Source of the DNA: Devosia yakushimensis
GTDB lineage: Bacteria; Pseudomonadota; Alphaproteobacteria; Rhizobiales; Devosiaceae
Reading direction: 5' to 3'
Assembly: GCF_030159855.1 (NCBI RefSeq)
Contig: NZ_BSNG01000001.1
Coordinates: 868,001-932,000, forward strand
DNA length: 64,000 nt
The position numbers and the translations under genes are program-made. Each line of letters begins with the position of its first letter. Position 1 is the first letter of the stretch. A model generated the notes under the pieces. That model searched no databases, was not told the DNA's origin, and saw only the letters and a program-made list of their open reading frames with translations. Below, in pieces: positions 33,560 to 42,664 of the stretch.

Positions 33560-35092
33560 ATGCAAAAGATTATTGCCGCACTGGAGGATAAGCGTGCTCA
33601 GGCGCGGCTTGGCGGGGGGCAAAGGCGGATCGACGCGCAGCATGGCAAGGGCAAGCTGACGGCGCGCGAACGGCTCGATGTATTGCTCGATCCGCATAGT
33701 TTTGAAGAATACGATATGTTCGTTACCCATCGGGCGGTGGATTTCGGCATGGCCGAAACGATCATTCCCGGCGATGGGGTGGTGACTGGTTGGGGCACGA
33801 TCGAGGGGCGGCTGGTCTATGTGTTCAGCCAGGATTTCACCGTGTTCGGCGGCTCGCTAAGCGAGACCCATGCCAAAAAGATCTGCAAGATCATGGATCT
33901 GGCCATGCAGAATGGGGCGCCGGTGATCGGGCTCAACGATTCTGGGGGGGCGCGCATTCAGGAGGGTGTGGCCTCGCTGGGGGGCTATGCCGATGTGTTC
34001 TGGCGCAATGCGCAGGCCAGTGGCGCGGTGCCGCAGATTTCGGTGATCATGGGGCCGTGCGCGGGCGGGGCGGTCTATTCGCCGGCGATGACCGACTTCA
34101 TCTATATGGTGAGGGATACCAGCTACATGTTCGTCACCGGGCCGGATGTGGTCAAGACTGTGACCAATGAGAGCGTGACGCAGGAGGAATTGGGCGGGGC
34201 TTCGACGCATACCAAGATTTCCTCGGTGGCCGATGCCGCCTTCGACAATGATATCGAAACGCTACTCGAAGTGCGGCGGCTCTTCGGCTTCTTGCCGCTG
34301 GCCTATGGGCAGAAGCCGCCGCACGTGGCGACGAGCGATCCGGCCGACCGGGGCGATATGAGCCTTGATACGATCATCCCCGACAGCGCCAACAAGCCCT
34401 ACGACATGCGCGAAGTGATCGAAAAGGTCGCCGATGAGGGGGACTTTCTGGAGCTGCAGAAGGAGCATGCCGGCAATATTCTCGTCGGCTTTATCCGGCT
34501 CGACGGCGAGAGCGTGGGCGTGGTGGCCAATCAGCCGTTGGTGCTGGCGGGGTGTCTCGACATCAATGCGTCCAAGAAGGCGGCGCGGTTTATCCGGTTT
34601 TGCGACAGCTTTGACATTCCCATTCTGACCTTTGTCGATGTGCCCGGATTTTTGCCCGGCGTGGCGCAGGAATATGGCGGGATCATCAAGCACGGGGCCA
34701 AGCTGCTGTTTGCCTATTCGGAGGCGAGCGTGCCGCTGGTGACGGTGATCACCCGCAAGGCCTATGGCGGGGCCTATGATGTGATGGCGAGCAAGCACAT
34801 CAAGGCGGATGTAAACTATGCCTGGCCGTCGGCCGAGATCGCGGTGATGGGGGCCAAGGGGGCTACCGAGATCCTCTATCGGTCCGAGCTGGGCGACAAG
34901 GAGAAGATCGCCAAGCGCACGGCGGAATATGAGGCGCGGTTCGCCAATCCGTTTGTGGCGGCGGAACGCGGGTTTATCGACGATGTGATCATGCCGCATG
35001 GGACGCGACGGCGGGTGATCCGGGCGCTCTCCACGCTAAGGCACAAGCGGAGCGAGGGGCCGAAGAAGAAGCATGGGAATATTCCGCTGTGA
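33560..35092 (+). CDS. pccB: Propionyl-CoA carboxylase, beta subunit
   Basis: 510 residues from the ATG at 33560, preceded by GACGGGGGA. It is a carboxyltransferase with two crotonase-like halves: GQRRIDAQHGKGKLTARERL at the N-terminus, LNDSGGARIQEGVASLGGYA (first oxyanion region), GPCAGGAVYSPAMTDF, and in the second half FVDVPGFLPGVAQEYGGII and ITRKAYGGAYDVM. The neighbours (pccA, mutA, mce) identify propionyl-CoA as the substrate, giving methylmalonyl-CoA. pccA follows after 11 bases. Confidence 0.95.
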   Translation: MQKIIAALEDKRAQARLGGGQRRIDAQHGKGKLTARERLDVLLDPHSFEEYDMFVTHRAVDFGMAETIIPGDGVVTGWGTIEGRLVYVFSQDFTVFGGSLSETHAKKICKIMDLAMQNGAPVIGLNDSGGARIQEGVASLGGYADVFWRNAQASGAVPQISVIMGPCAGGAVYSPAMTDFIYMVRDTSYMFVTGPDVVKTVTNESVTQEELGGASTHTKISSVADAAFDNDIETLLEVRRLFGFLPLAYGQKPPHVATSDPADRGDMSLDTIIPDSANKPYDMREVIEKVADEGDFLELQKEHAGNILVGFIRLDGESVGVVANQPLVLAGCLDINASKKAARFIRFCDSFDIPILTFVDVPGFLPGVAQEYGGIIKHGAKLLFAYSEASVPLVTVITRKAYGGAYDVMASKHIKADVNYAWPSAEIAVMGAKGATEILYRSELGDKEKIAKRTAEYEARFANPFVAAERGFIDDVIMPHGTRRRVIRALSTLRHKRSEGPKKKHGNIPL

Positions 35093-35103
35093 GGGGGGAC
35101 GGC

Positions 35104-37119
35104 ATGATCACCAAACTCCTCATCGCCAATCGCGGCGAGATCGCCTGCCGCGTCATCAAGACCGCCAAGCGCATGGGGATCGCGACAGTGGCGGTCTACT
35201 CCGATGCCGATCGGGATGCGCTGCATGTTCGGATGGCGGATGAGGCGGTGCATATTGGGGCGTCGTCGGCCAAGGAATCTTACCTTTCGATTGAGAAGAT
35301 CATTGCCGCTTGTCGGGAGACCGGCGCGGAGGCGGTGCATCCGGGTTATGGGTTTCTGAGCGAGAATCCGCGATTTGCAGAGGCGCTGGCGGCGGCGGGG
35401 ATTATTTTTGTCGGGCCGCCGGTGAAAGCCATTGAGGCGATGGGGGACAAGATCACCTCCAAGAAAATCGCGGCGGAGGCCGGGGTTTCGACTGTGCCGG
35501 GGCATATGGGGCTGATCGCCGACGCGGCGGAGGCAGTGTCGATTGCCAAGGAGATCGGCTATCCGGTGATGATCAAGGCCTCGGCCGGTGGCGGCGGCAA
35601 GGGCATGCGGATTGCCTGGAATGATGGCGAGGCGCGGGAGGGCTTTGAGCGGAGCAAGTCCGAGGCGGCGAGCTCGTTTGGGGATGACCGGATTTTCATC
35701 GAAAAATTCGTCACCGATCCGCGCCATATCGAAATCCAGCTGATTGGGGATGGGCACGGCAATGTGCTCTATCTCAATGAGCGGGAGTGCTCGATCCAGC
35801 GGCGCAACCAGAAGGTGATCGAGGAGGCGCCGAGCCCGTTTCTCGATGCGGAGACGCGGCGGGCCATGGGCGAGCAGGCGGTGGCCCTGGCCAAGGCGGT
35901 CGGCTACCAGAGCGCGGGTACGGTGGAGTTCATCGTCGATAACAAGCGCAATTTCTATTTCCTCGAGATGAATACGCGGCTGCAGGTGGAGCATCCGGTG
36001 ACCGAGCTGATCACCGGGCTTGATCTGGTGGAGCTGATGCTGCGCGTCGCCAATGGCGAGGCGCTGCCGCTGCGCCAGGACGAGGTGAAGCTGAATGGCT
36101 GGGCTATTGAGAGCCGGCTGTATGCTGAAGACCCGTATCGGAATTTCTTGCCATCGACGGGGCGGCTGACGCGGTATCGGCCGCCGGTGGAGAGTGCCGA
36201 TGCGGGCCTGGTGGTGCGCAACGATACCGGGGTGTTCGAGGGCGGGGAGATTTCGACCTTTTACGATCCGATGATCGCAAAACTGTGCACCTGGGCGCCG
36301 AGTCGGATCGAGGCAATTGATGCCATGGCGACGGCGCTGGACAGTTTTGAGGTCGAGGGGGTGGGGAACAATCTGCCGTTCCTCTCGACGGTGATGGATC
36401 AGGAGCGGTTCCGCGAGGGGCGGCTGACCACGGGCTATATTGCCGAGGAATTTCCCGAGGGGTTTTCCGGGGCGGAATTGCCGCGCGGGCGGGTGTTTGA
36501 AGTCGCGGCGGTGGCGGCGATGATGCAATTGGTGCTGGAGGATCGCAAAGGGCAGGTGGCGCATGCGCCGCTCGGTCATTCCACCGAAGTCTATGGCGAA
36601 TGGGTGGTGGTGATCGAGGGCGAACAGGTGCCCCTCAAGCTGCATCGGTTGGACCCGGAGGGGAGCTGGGAGCTGAACCTGTTCGATCAGGCGGCGATGG
36701 CCGAGCGATTTGACTGGGCGCCGGGACGGACTATTGCGCGGATCGAATGGGCGGGTGGGGCGGCCAGTGTCGTCAAGGTCAACAGGACCACGTCGGGTTT
36801 TCGGATACGCTATTGCGGGGCGGATTTGGCTGTGATGGTGGTGCGGCCGCATGTGGCGCGGCTGCTGTCGCTGATGCCGGTGAAGGTGCCGCCGGATATG
36901 AGCAAGTTCCTGCTGTGCCCGATGCCGGGGCAGGTGGTGCGGATCGATGTGACGGTGGGCGATGTCGTCGAGGACGGGCAGACGCTGGCCATTGTCGAGG
37001 CGATGAAGATGGAGAATGTGCTCAAGGCGCAGAAGCGGGCGCGGGTGAGCAAGGTGCATGTGACGCCGGGGGCTGTGCTGGCGGTGGATCAGGTGATGAT
37101 CGAGTTTGAGGGGGTTTAG
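35104..37119 (+). CDS. pccA: Propionyl-CoA carboxylase, alpha subunit
   Basis: 671 residues from the ATG at 35104. Order: biotin carboxylase (LLIANRGEIACRVIKTAKRM; ATP loop KASAGGGGKGMRI; FLEMNTRLQVEHPVTE) to about residue 450, a BT linker domain, then the biotinyl domain with acceptor Lys635 in EAMKMEN, 36 residues from the end. It carboxylates biotin with bicarbonate and ATP and passes the group to PccB. mutA begins two bases after the stop. Confidence 0.96.
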   Translation: MITKLLIANRGEIACRVIKTAKRMGIATVAVYSDADRDALHVRMADEAVHIGASSAKESYLSIEKIIAACRETGAEAVHPGYGFLSENPRFAEALAAAGIIFVGPPVKAIEAMGDKITSKKIAAEAGVSTVPGHMGLIADAAEAVSIAKEIGYPVMIKASAGGGGKGMRIAWNDGEAREGFERSKSEAASSFGDDRIFIEKFVTDPRHIEIQLIGDGHGNVLYLNERECSIQRRNQKVIEEAPSPFLDAETRRAMGEQAVALAKAVGYQSAGTVEFIVDNKRNFYFLEMNTRLQVEHPVTELITGLDLVELMLRVANGEALPLRQDEVKLNGWAIESRLYAEDPYRNFLPSTGRLTRYRPPVESADAGLVVRNDTGVFEGGEISTFYDPMIAKLCTWAPSRIEAIDAMATALDSFEVEGVGNNLPFLSTVMDQERFREGRLTTGYIAEEFPEGFSGAELPRGRVFEVAAVAAMMQLVLEDRKGQVAHAPLGHSTEVYGEWVVVIEGEQVPLKLHRLDPEGSWELNLFDQAAMAERFDWAPGRTIARIEWAGGAASVVKVNRTTSGFRIRYCGADLAVMVVRPHVARLLSLMPVKVPPDMSKFLLCPMPGQVVRIDVTVGDVVEDGQTLAIVEAMKMENVLKAQKRARVSKVHVTPGAVLAVDQVMIEFEGV

Positions 37120-37121
37120 TC

Positions 37122-39236
37122 GTGCCCACTAACTTCGCCCGTTGGGCCGCGCTCGCGCAGAAGGAACTGCGCGACATCCCGCTTTCCTCCCTCGACCGCG
37201 ATTATGGCGGCATTCCCGTCTGGCCCGTCTATTTCGGTGATGGTGCCGAGATCCCCGGTGTCGAGCCGTTTACTCGCGGTGTGCGCGCGACGATGTATGC
37301 CAACCGGCCCTGGACCATCCGGCAATATGCCGGCTTCTCGACCGCGCGGGAGAGCAATGCGTTTTATCGGCAGGCGTTGGAAAAAGGGCAGAAGGGGCTG
37401 TCCGTCGCTTTCGACCTGGCGACTCATCGCGGCTATGACAGCGACCATCCGCGGGTGATTGGTGATGTCGGCAAGGCCGGGGTGGCAATCGACACGGTCG
37501 AGGATATGAAGCAGCTGTTCGACGGCATTCCGCTCGATCAGATGAGCGTGTCCATGACCATGAATGGTGCGGTGATCCCGGTGCTGGCCATGTTCATCGT
37601 GGCCGCGGAAGAGCAGGGCGTGAGCCAGGACAAGCTCGAAGGGACGATCCAGAACGACATCCTCAAGGAGTTCATGGTTCGCAATACGTATATCTACCCG
37701 CCTGAGTCCTCGATGCGGATCGTGGGCGACATCATCGCTCATACGGCGCGGCGCATGCCCAAATTCAATTCCATTTCGATCTCGGGCTATCACATGCATG
37801 AGGCGGGGGCGACCGCTGTGCAGGAGCTGGCCTATACGCTGGCCGATGGCATGGAATATGTGCGGGCGGCGCAGGCGCGGGGGCTCGATATCGACGGTTT
37901 TGCCGGGCGGCTGAGCTTTTTTTTCGGCATTGGCATGAACTTCTTTCTCGAAGTCGCCAAGCTCCGCGCGGCGCGGCGGCTGTGGAGCGAGATCATGACT
38001 GGGCTGGGGGCACAGGACCCTCGGAGCAAGATGCTGCGTACCCATTGCCAGACGTCGGGTGTGTCGCTGACCGAGCAGGACCCGCATAACAATGTGATCC
38101 GCACCACGATCGAGGCGCTGGCGGCGGTGTTGGGGGGGACGCAGAGCCTCCACACCAATTCGTTCGATGAGGCGATTGCCCTGCCGACTGAATTTTCGAG
38201 CCGGCTAGCGCGCAATACGCAGTTGATCCTGCAGCATGAAAGCCGGGTGACCGATGTGGTCGACCCGCTGGGTGGCTCCTATTATATCGAGGCGCTGACC
38301 AGTCAATTGGTGACGGGGGCAAAGCTCCTGATCGGGGAAACCGAAATGGCCGGCGGCATGACGCGGGCCGTGCAGTCCGGGGGGCCGAAGCTGGCCATCG
38401 AGACGGCGGCGGCCTTGCGGCAGGCGCGGGTGGATCGAGGCGAAGACGTGATCGTTGGCGTCAACCGCTATCGGCTGGACACCGAGGACGCTATCGACGT
38501 GCGCGAAATCGACAACGCCAAGGTGCGGGCCGAGCAGATCGCGCAGCTGGAGCGGGTGCGGGCAAGCCGGGACGAGGTCAAGTGCCAGCAGATGCTGGCG
38601 GGCTTGCGCGAATTTGCCGCCAAGGATGAAGGCAATCTGCTCGAAGCGGCGATCGAGGCGGCGCGAGCGCGGGCCACTTTGGGCGAAATCAGCCAGGCCA
38701 TGGAGGATGTGTTCGGCCGGCATGCGGCGGTTACGCGGGTGATTTCGGGCGTCTATGGCGCCAGCTATGGCGACGACCCCGAATTTTCGGCCATTGCCGC
38801 GCGCATCACGGCGTTCAAGGCGGCACGGGGTCGGGCGCCGTCCATCTTCATCGCCAAAATGGGGCAGGACGGGCATGACCGGGGCGCCAAGGTGATCGCC
38901 TCGGCCTTCGCCGATCTGGGTTTTGTGGTGCATATGGGCGAGCTGTTCGAGACGGCGCCGGAAGTGGCCGCGCATGCCGATGAATTCCGGGTGGATGCGG
39001 TGGGCGTGTCCTCGCTTGCGGCCGGGCACAAGACGCTGGTGCCCGAGCTGATGGCGGCCCTGAAAGACCGCGAATTGGGCGATGTCACGGTGATCGTGGG
39101 CGGGGTCATTCCCGAGCAGGATTATGATTTCCTGTTCGATGCGGGGGTGGCAGAGATTTTCGGGCCGGGGACCAATGTGCTGGCGGCGGCGTTTTCGGTG
39201 TTGAGCCAGATCGAGGGAAGGCTGAGCAATCGATGA
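37122..39236 (+). CDS. Methylmalonyl-CoA mutase
   Basis: 704 residues from a GTG two bases after pccA. The catalytic barrel contains YANRPWTIRQYAGFSTARES and FDLATHRGYDSDHPRV; the C-terminal cobalamin domain has the lower ligand His585 in MGQDGHDRGAKV and the downstream GVSSLAAG and IVGGVIPEQD. It isomerises methylmalonyl-CoA to succinyl-CoA with adenosylcobalamin. This is the large catalytic chain; no small subunit and no meaB chaperone gene are adjacent. It overlaps the next gene by four bases. Confidence 0.97.
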   Translation: MPTNFARWAALAQKELRDIPLSSLDRDYGGIPVWPVYFGDGAEIPGVEPFTRGVRATMYANRPWTIRQYAGFSTARESNAFYRQALEKGQKGLSVAFDLATHRGYDSDHPRVIGDVGKAGVAIDTVEDMKQLFDGIPLDQMSVSMTMNGAVIPVLAMFIVAAEEQGVSQDKLEGTIQNDILKEFMVRNTYIYPPESSMRIVGDIIAHTARRMPKFNSISISGYHMHEAGATAVQELAYTLADGMEYVRAAQARGLDIDGFAGRLSFFFGIGMNFFLEVAKLRAARRLWSEIMTGLGAQDPRSKMLRTHCQTSGVSLTEQDPHNNVIRTTIEALAAVLGGTQSLHTNSFDEAIALPTEFSSRLARNTQLILQHESRVTDVVDPLGGSYYIEALTSQLVTGAKLLIGETEMAGGMTRAVQSGGPKLAIETAAALRQARVDRGEDVIVGVNRYRLDTEDAIDVREIDNAKVRAEQIAQLERVRASRDEVKCQQMLAGLREFAAKDEGNLLEAAIEAARARATLGEISQAMEDVFGRHAAVTRVISGVYGASYGDDPEFSAIAARITAFKAARGRAPSIFIAKMGQDGHDRGAKVIASAFADLGFVVHMGELFETAPEVAAHADEFRVDAVGVSSLAAGHKTLVPELMAALKDRELGDVTVIVGGVIPEQDYDFLFDAGVAEIFGPGTNVLAAAFSVLSQIEGRLSNR

Positions 39237-39619
39237 GCAGCATCATCGATGATCCGGCGAGCTTTCTGCACGATTTGGGCGAGTTGCACGATGTCAGCGT
39301 GCGACGCGTTATCTACGCCGTCGAGCAGAGTATGATCGATATCGAGGTGGCGGATCTCAATTGGAATTTTGAAGGGGCGGCCGACTATGTCCCTCGCCCC
39401 GCTCGACTGGCTTTTACCGGGGTTTCTGCATTCTCGATCGCAGCGGGACAGAACAAATTCCATACCACTATTCTCGCCGGGCCCGCGTCGATTGCGCATG
39501 CCTACGCCATAACGAAAGCCGGCACGACCCGCATAGACATCGTGATGTCCACCAGCGAGCAATGGCATATCGAATTCGAGACGCTCACCATTCACGACAA
39601 TGAGATATTGGCGCGATGA
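39233..39619 (+). CDS. Unknown protein inside the methylmalonyl-CoA operon
   Basis: 128 residues. The start overlaps the mutase stop and the stop overlaps the epimerase start, both as ATGA, so all three are translationally coupled. I do not recognise the sequence with certainty. LGELHDVSVRRVIYAVEQ, then IDIEVADLNWNFEG, then RPARLAFTGVSAFSI resembles small beta-rich proteins of the LHDA/immunity-like type that are usually annotated as domains of unknown function. There are no membrane helices, no signal peptide and no Cys residues. A function connected to the pathway is inferred only from position. Confidence 0.8.
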   Translation: MSSIIDDPASFLHDLGELHDVSVRRVIYAVEQSMIDIEVADLNWNFEGAADYVPRPARLAFTGVSAFSIAAGQNKFHTTILAGPASIAHAYAITKAGTTRIDIVMSTSEQWHIEFETLTIHDNEILAR

Positions 39620-40035
39620 TCGGGCGGCTCAATCACATTGCTATTGCCGTGCCGGACCTTGCCGCAGCGGCGGCGAAATACCGGGACCAGCTGGGGGCGC
39701 AGGCCGGGCCGGTGCAGGCTTTGCCGGAGCACGGGGTCAGTGTGGTGTTTATTGATACCGGCAATACCAAAGTGGAGTTGCTGGAGCCGCTGGGGGAGGG
39801 CTCGCCGATTGGCGGATTTCTCGCCAAGAATCCGGGCGGGGGCATGCACCACATCTGCTTCGAGGTGCCCGATTTGGCGGCGGCGGTGGGCGTGCTGACT
39901 TCTGGTGGTGCGCGTATGTTGGGCGAGGCCAAGATCGGCGCGCATGGAAGGCCGGTGGTGTTTCTGCATCCCAAGGATTTCGATGGGACGCTGATCGAGC
40001 TGGAAGAAGTTGCTCCCGTGCGTCACCCGCTTTAG
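39616..40035 (+). CDS. mce: Methylmalonyl-CoA epimerase
   Basis: 139 residues, a vicinal-oxygen-chelate fold of two repeats. First-repeat ligand His7 (LNHIAIAVPD), then VELLEPLGEGSPIGGFL, then second-repeat ligands in GGGMHHICFEV (His78 or His79) and LIELEE near residue 128-130. It interconverts the S form made by the carboxylase and the R form used by the mutase. Its start overlaps the stop of the unknown gene. It completes the propionyl-CoA to succinyl-CoA route here. Confidence 0.95.
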   Translation: MIGRLNHIAIAVPDLAAAAAKYRDQLGAQAGPVQALPEHGVSVVFIDTGNTKVELLEPLGEGSPIGGFLAKNPGGGMHHICFEVPDLAAAVGVLTSGGARMLGEAKIGAHGRPVVFLHPKDFDGTLIELEEVAPVRHPL

Positions 40036-40087
40036 GGTCTCCCGGGCATTCGTCGCCATGGGCTGAAACAAATCTCTTGCATCGAAC

Positions 40088-40103
40088 CGTACCGTACGGT
40101 ACG
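40088..40103. promoter_or_regulatory. Palindromic operator upstream of tetR-ilvC
   Basis: CGTACCGTACGGTACG is a perfect 16-bp palindrome, 20 bases before the likely tetR start. TACCGTACGGTA-type sites are typical for TetR-family repressors. Confidence 0.72.
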
Positions 40104-40122
40104 CCTCACGTCGAAATCCGAA

Positions 40123-40797
40123 GTGAGTGAGGTTTGGCCCGTGCCGCTGACCATCAAGGTCAATGAAGAGACGTTCACCCCCCGCCAGCAGGCAGTGCTG
40201 ACGGCGGCGCTGGATTTGCTCGTGGAGAACGGGGACGGGCTCACCATGACCGCGGTGGCGCGCCGCGCCTCGTGCTCCAAGGAAACGCTCTACAAGTGGT
40301 TCGGCGACCGCGACGGGCTGCTGACGGCCACGGTGCAGTGGCAGGCGGCCAAGGTGCGCATGCCGCAGGTCGACCGATCCCATCTCAGCGCCAAGGCGCT
40401 GCGGCTCAGCATCGAGCAATTTGCCCGCGACCTGCTGACCGTCATCATCGGCGATGTCTCGGTGACGCTGAACCGCACCGCCATTACCCATGCGGCGCAG
40501 GAAAAAGACCGGCTCGGCCTGATCGTGCTCGAAAACGGACCGATGGGCATTCGCCGGCGGCTCAAGCCCATTCTCGAAGCGGGCAAGGAAGCGCGCCTGC
40601 TGCGCTTTACCAGCAGCGAAGATGCCTATCGCACCTTTTTCGGCCTTGTCGTCCGCGATGTGCAGATCCGTCTGCTGCTCGGCGACAGCACGCTGACCCA
40701 ATCCAATGTCGAGGCCAATATCGAAGCCGATGTGAAGGCTGCGACAGACCAATTCTTTGCCCTTTATGGGGCAGGGGCCACGCATAACAGGGAGTAG
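40123..40797 (+). CDS. TetR-family regulator coupled to ilvC
   Basis: 224 residues from a GTG at 40123; a GTG at 40141 is possible. The helix-turn-helix lies around residues 40-65 (LTMTAVARRASCSKETLYKW), with FGDRDGLLTATV after it. The C-terminal half resembles the TetR_C domain of AcrR-type repressors. ilvC starts four bases after its stop, and a strong palindrome precedes it. It is therefore either an autoregulated repressor of ilvC or controls the upstream propionyl-CoA operon; this cannot be decided from sequence. Confidence 0.85.
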   Translation: MSEVWPVPLTIKVNEETFTPRQQAVLTAALDLLVENGDGLTMTAVARRASCSKETLYKWFGDRDGLLTATVQWQAAKVRMPQVDRSHLSAKALRLSIEQFARDLLTVIIGDVSVTLNRTAITHAAQEKDRLGLIVLENGPMGIRRRLKPILEAGKEARLLRFTSSEDAYRTFFGLVVRDVQIRLLLGDSTLTQSNVEANIEADVKAATDQFFALYGAGATHNRE

Positions 40798-40801
40798 TCC
40801 A

Positions 40802-41821
40802 ATGCGCGTCTATTACGATCGGGATGCCGATCTCAACATCATCAAGTCGCGGAAAGTAGCGATTGTCGGCTACGGTTCGCAGGGCCATGCCCATGTGCTG
40901 AACCTGCGCGACTCGGGCGTTACCGATATTGCGGTCGCCCTGCGTCCCGGTTCCCCGTCGGCCAAGAAGGCCGAGGGCGAAGGCCTCAAGGTGATGAGTG
41001 TTGCCGACGCTGCCAAATGGGCCGATGTCATCATGATGCTGACCCCTGACGAGCTGCAGGCCGACATCTACAAGCAGCATATCGAGCCCAATATCCGCGA
41101 TGGTGCTGCCCTGGCTTTCGCGCATGGCCTCAACGTGCATTTCAACCTGATCGAACCCAAGTCGACCGTCGACGTGATCATGATCGCCCCCAAGGGCCCG
41201 GGTCATACCGTGCGCGGCGAATTCGCCAAGGGCGGCGGCGTGCCATGTCTGATCGCCGTGCATCAGGACGCCTCGGGCAATGCCCATGATATCGCCCTGG
41301 CCTATGCCTCGGGCGTTGGCGGCGGCCGTTCCGGCGTCATCGAAACCAATTTCCGCGAAGAATGCGAAACCGATCTGTTCGGTGAGCAGGCCGTGCTCTG
41401 CGGCGGTCTGGTCGAGCTGATCCGCGCTGGTTTCGAAACCCTGGTCGAAGCCGGTTATGCCCCGGAAATGGCCTATTTCGAGTGCCTGCACGAAGTGAAG
41501 CTGATTGTCGACCTGATCTACCAGGGCGGCATTGCCAACATGAACTACTCGATCTCGAACACGGCCGAATGGGGCGAATATGTCACCGGTCCGCGCATCA
41601 TCACCTCGGAAACCAAGGCCGAAATGAAGCGCGTGCTGCATGACATCCAGTCGGGCAAGTTCACCTCCGAGTGGATGCAGGAAATCAAGTCGGGCGGCGC
41701 CCGCTTCAAGGCGACCCGTCGCCTGGCCGACGAGCATGCCATCGAAGAAGTCGGCGGCAAGCTGCGCGACATGATGCCCTGGATCAAGGCCGGCGCATTG
41801 GTCGACAAGGCCAAGAACTAA
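40802..41821 (+). CDS. ilvC: Ketol-acid reductoisomerase, class I
   Basis: 339 residues, the class I length, from the ATG at 40802. It makes dihydroxy-isovalerate and dihydroxy-methylvalerate, the second step of Val/Leu/Ile synthesis. The N-terminal Rossmann motif is VGYGSQGHAH (residues 22-31), followed by MAPKGPGH-like IAPKGPGHTVR, and the metal-binding ETDLFGEQAVLCGG in the knotted C-terminal domain. It is downstream of tetR and is followed by a strong terminator. Confidence 0.98.
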   Translation: MRVYYDRDADLNIIKSRKVAIVGYGSQGHAHVLNLRDSGVTDIAVALRPGSPSAKKAEGEGLKVMSVADAAKWADVIMMLTPDELQADIYKQHIEPNIRDGAALAFAHGLNVHFNLIEPKSTVDVIMIAPKGPGHTVRGEFAKGGGVPCLIAVHQDASGNAHDIALAYASGVGGGRSGVIETNFREECETDLFGEQAVLCGGLVELIRAGFETLVEAGYAPEMAYFECLHEVKLIVDLIYQGGIANMNYSISNTAEWGEYVTGPRIITSETKAEMKRVLHDIQSGKFTSEWMQEIKSGGARFKATRRLADEHAIEEVGGKLRDMMPWIKAGALVDKAKN

Positions 41822-41830
41822 GAGACAAGG

Positions 41831-41860
41831 CGGCCGGGAGAAATCCCGGCCGTTTCTTTT
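41831..41860 (+). terminator. Terminator after ilvC
   Basis: CGGCCGGGA, loop GAAA, TCCCGGCCG, then TTTCTTTT. Perfect 9-bp stem with a U-rich run. Confidence 0.92.
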
Positions 41861-41865
41861 CTGCC

Positions 41866-42585
41866 ATGCAGATCGTTCCCGTTTCGGACATCGACATTCG
41901 CCTGGTGCCCGGCGCCTGGCCGCTGCCGCAGGCCATGCGCGAGGAGGTGCCCGATTTTTGGCGATCCGCCTTGGCCGCCAATCCCCATCTCTGGGATGGG
42001 CGTATTCTCGGGCTGGCGGCGCCCGGCGGCGGTCCTGTCGGGATAATGGATGGAAGATTGCAGGTGGAGGCGCGCGAGGATGCCTATTCGGCATTCATGC
42101 TTTGGCGCAGCCGCGGCTTCCCGGATATTGGCCTCAGCCATGCTTTCGTCTGGGCGCTGATCGTCAGCAGCGATGGCGCGCTCATTTACGGGGTAATGGG
42201 TGGGCAAACCGCCAATGCCGGCCGCGTCTATCCGCCCGGCGGCTCGCTCGAGCCGCGCGACGTCTTGCCGGACGGGCGGGTGGATGCCCTGGGCGCCATG
42301 GCGCTCGAACTGAGCGAGGAAACCGGCCTCGTCGCCAGTGATGCCGAAACTGGTATGACTGTCGCTGTGCTGGACGGTCCAAGGTTGTCGCTGGGCCGGG
42401 TATTTCGTTTCGCCGAGCCGGCGGCGGACCTGCTGGGGCGCATTCGCGCCAACCTCGCCGCTCAGGACCATCGCGAACTGGCCGATGTCATCGCCATCCA
42501 TTCACCCGACGAGGCAAGGCAGGCTAGGGCGGTGCCTTATGCAATAGCGGTGGCGGAGGCCTTTGCGGCTAGCCGGATCGTTTAG
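41866..42585 (+). CDS. Nudix hydrolase
   Basis: 239 residues from the ATG at 41866, which comes right after the ilvC terminator. The Nudix box is in the second half: GGSLEPRDVLPDGRVDALGA, then MALELSEETGL, with the catalytic E-L-x-E-E-T-G intact but a longer than usual segment after the first Gly. The first half (HLWDGRILGL; RSRGFPDIG) matches a family of ADP-ribose/nucleotide-type hydrolases of unknown specificity. No Shine-Dalgarno is obvious because the U-run precedes it closely. Confidence 0.85.
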   Translation: MQIVPVSDIDIRLVPGAWPLPQAMREEVPDFWRSALAANPHLWDGRILGLAAPGGGPVGIMDGRLQVEAREDAYSAFMLWRSRGFPDIGLSHAFVWALIVSSDGALIYGVMGGQTANAGRVYPPGGSLEPRDVLPDGRVDALGAMALELSEETGLVASDAETGMTVAVLDGPRLSLGRVFRFAEPAADLLGRIRANLAAQDHRELADVIAIHSPDEARQARAVPYAIAVAEAFAASRIV

Positions 42586-42664
42586 CGGCCGGCTACTTCT
42601 TTGATTCCGTAAACTCGGCTAAAACCTGCCCTGGCTTGGCAAAATGTCGAGTCGGGAGGATGCT

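Noticed and set aside
34876..37059. 727-codon frame antisense to pccA
   Set aside because: It is the reverse complement of a gene with clear biotin carboxylase and biotinyl motifs. GC-rich codon bias leaves long open antisense frames; the translation is His/Pro/Arg-rich and has no domain.
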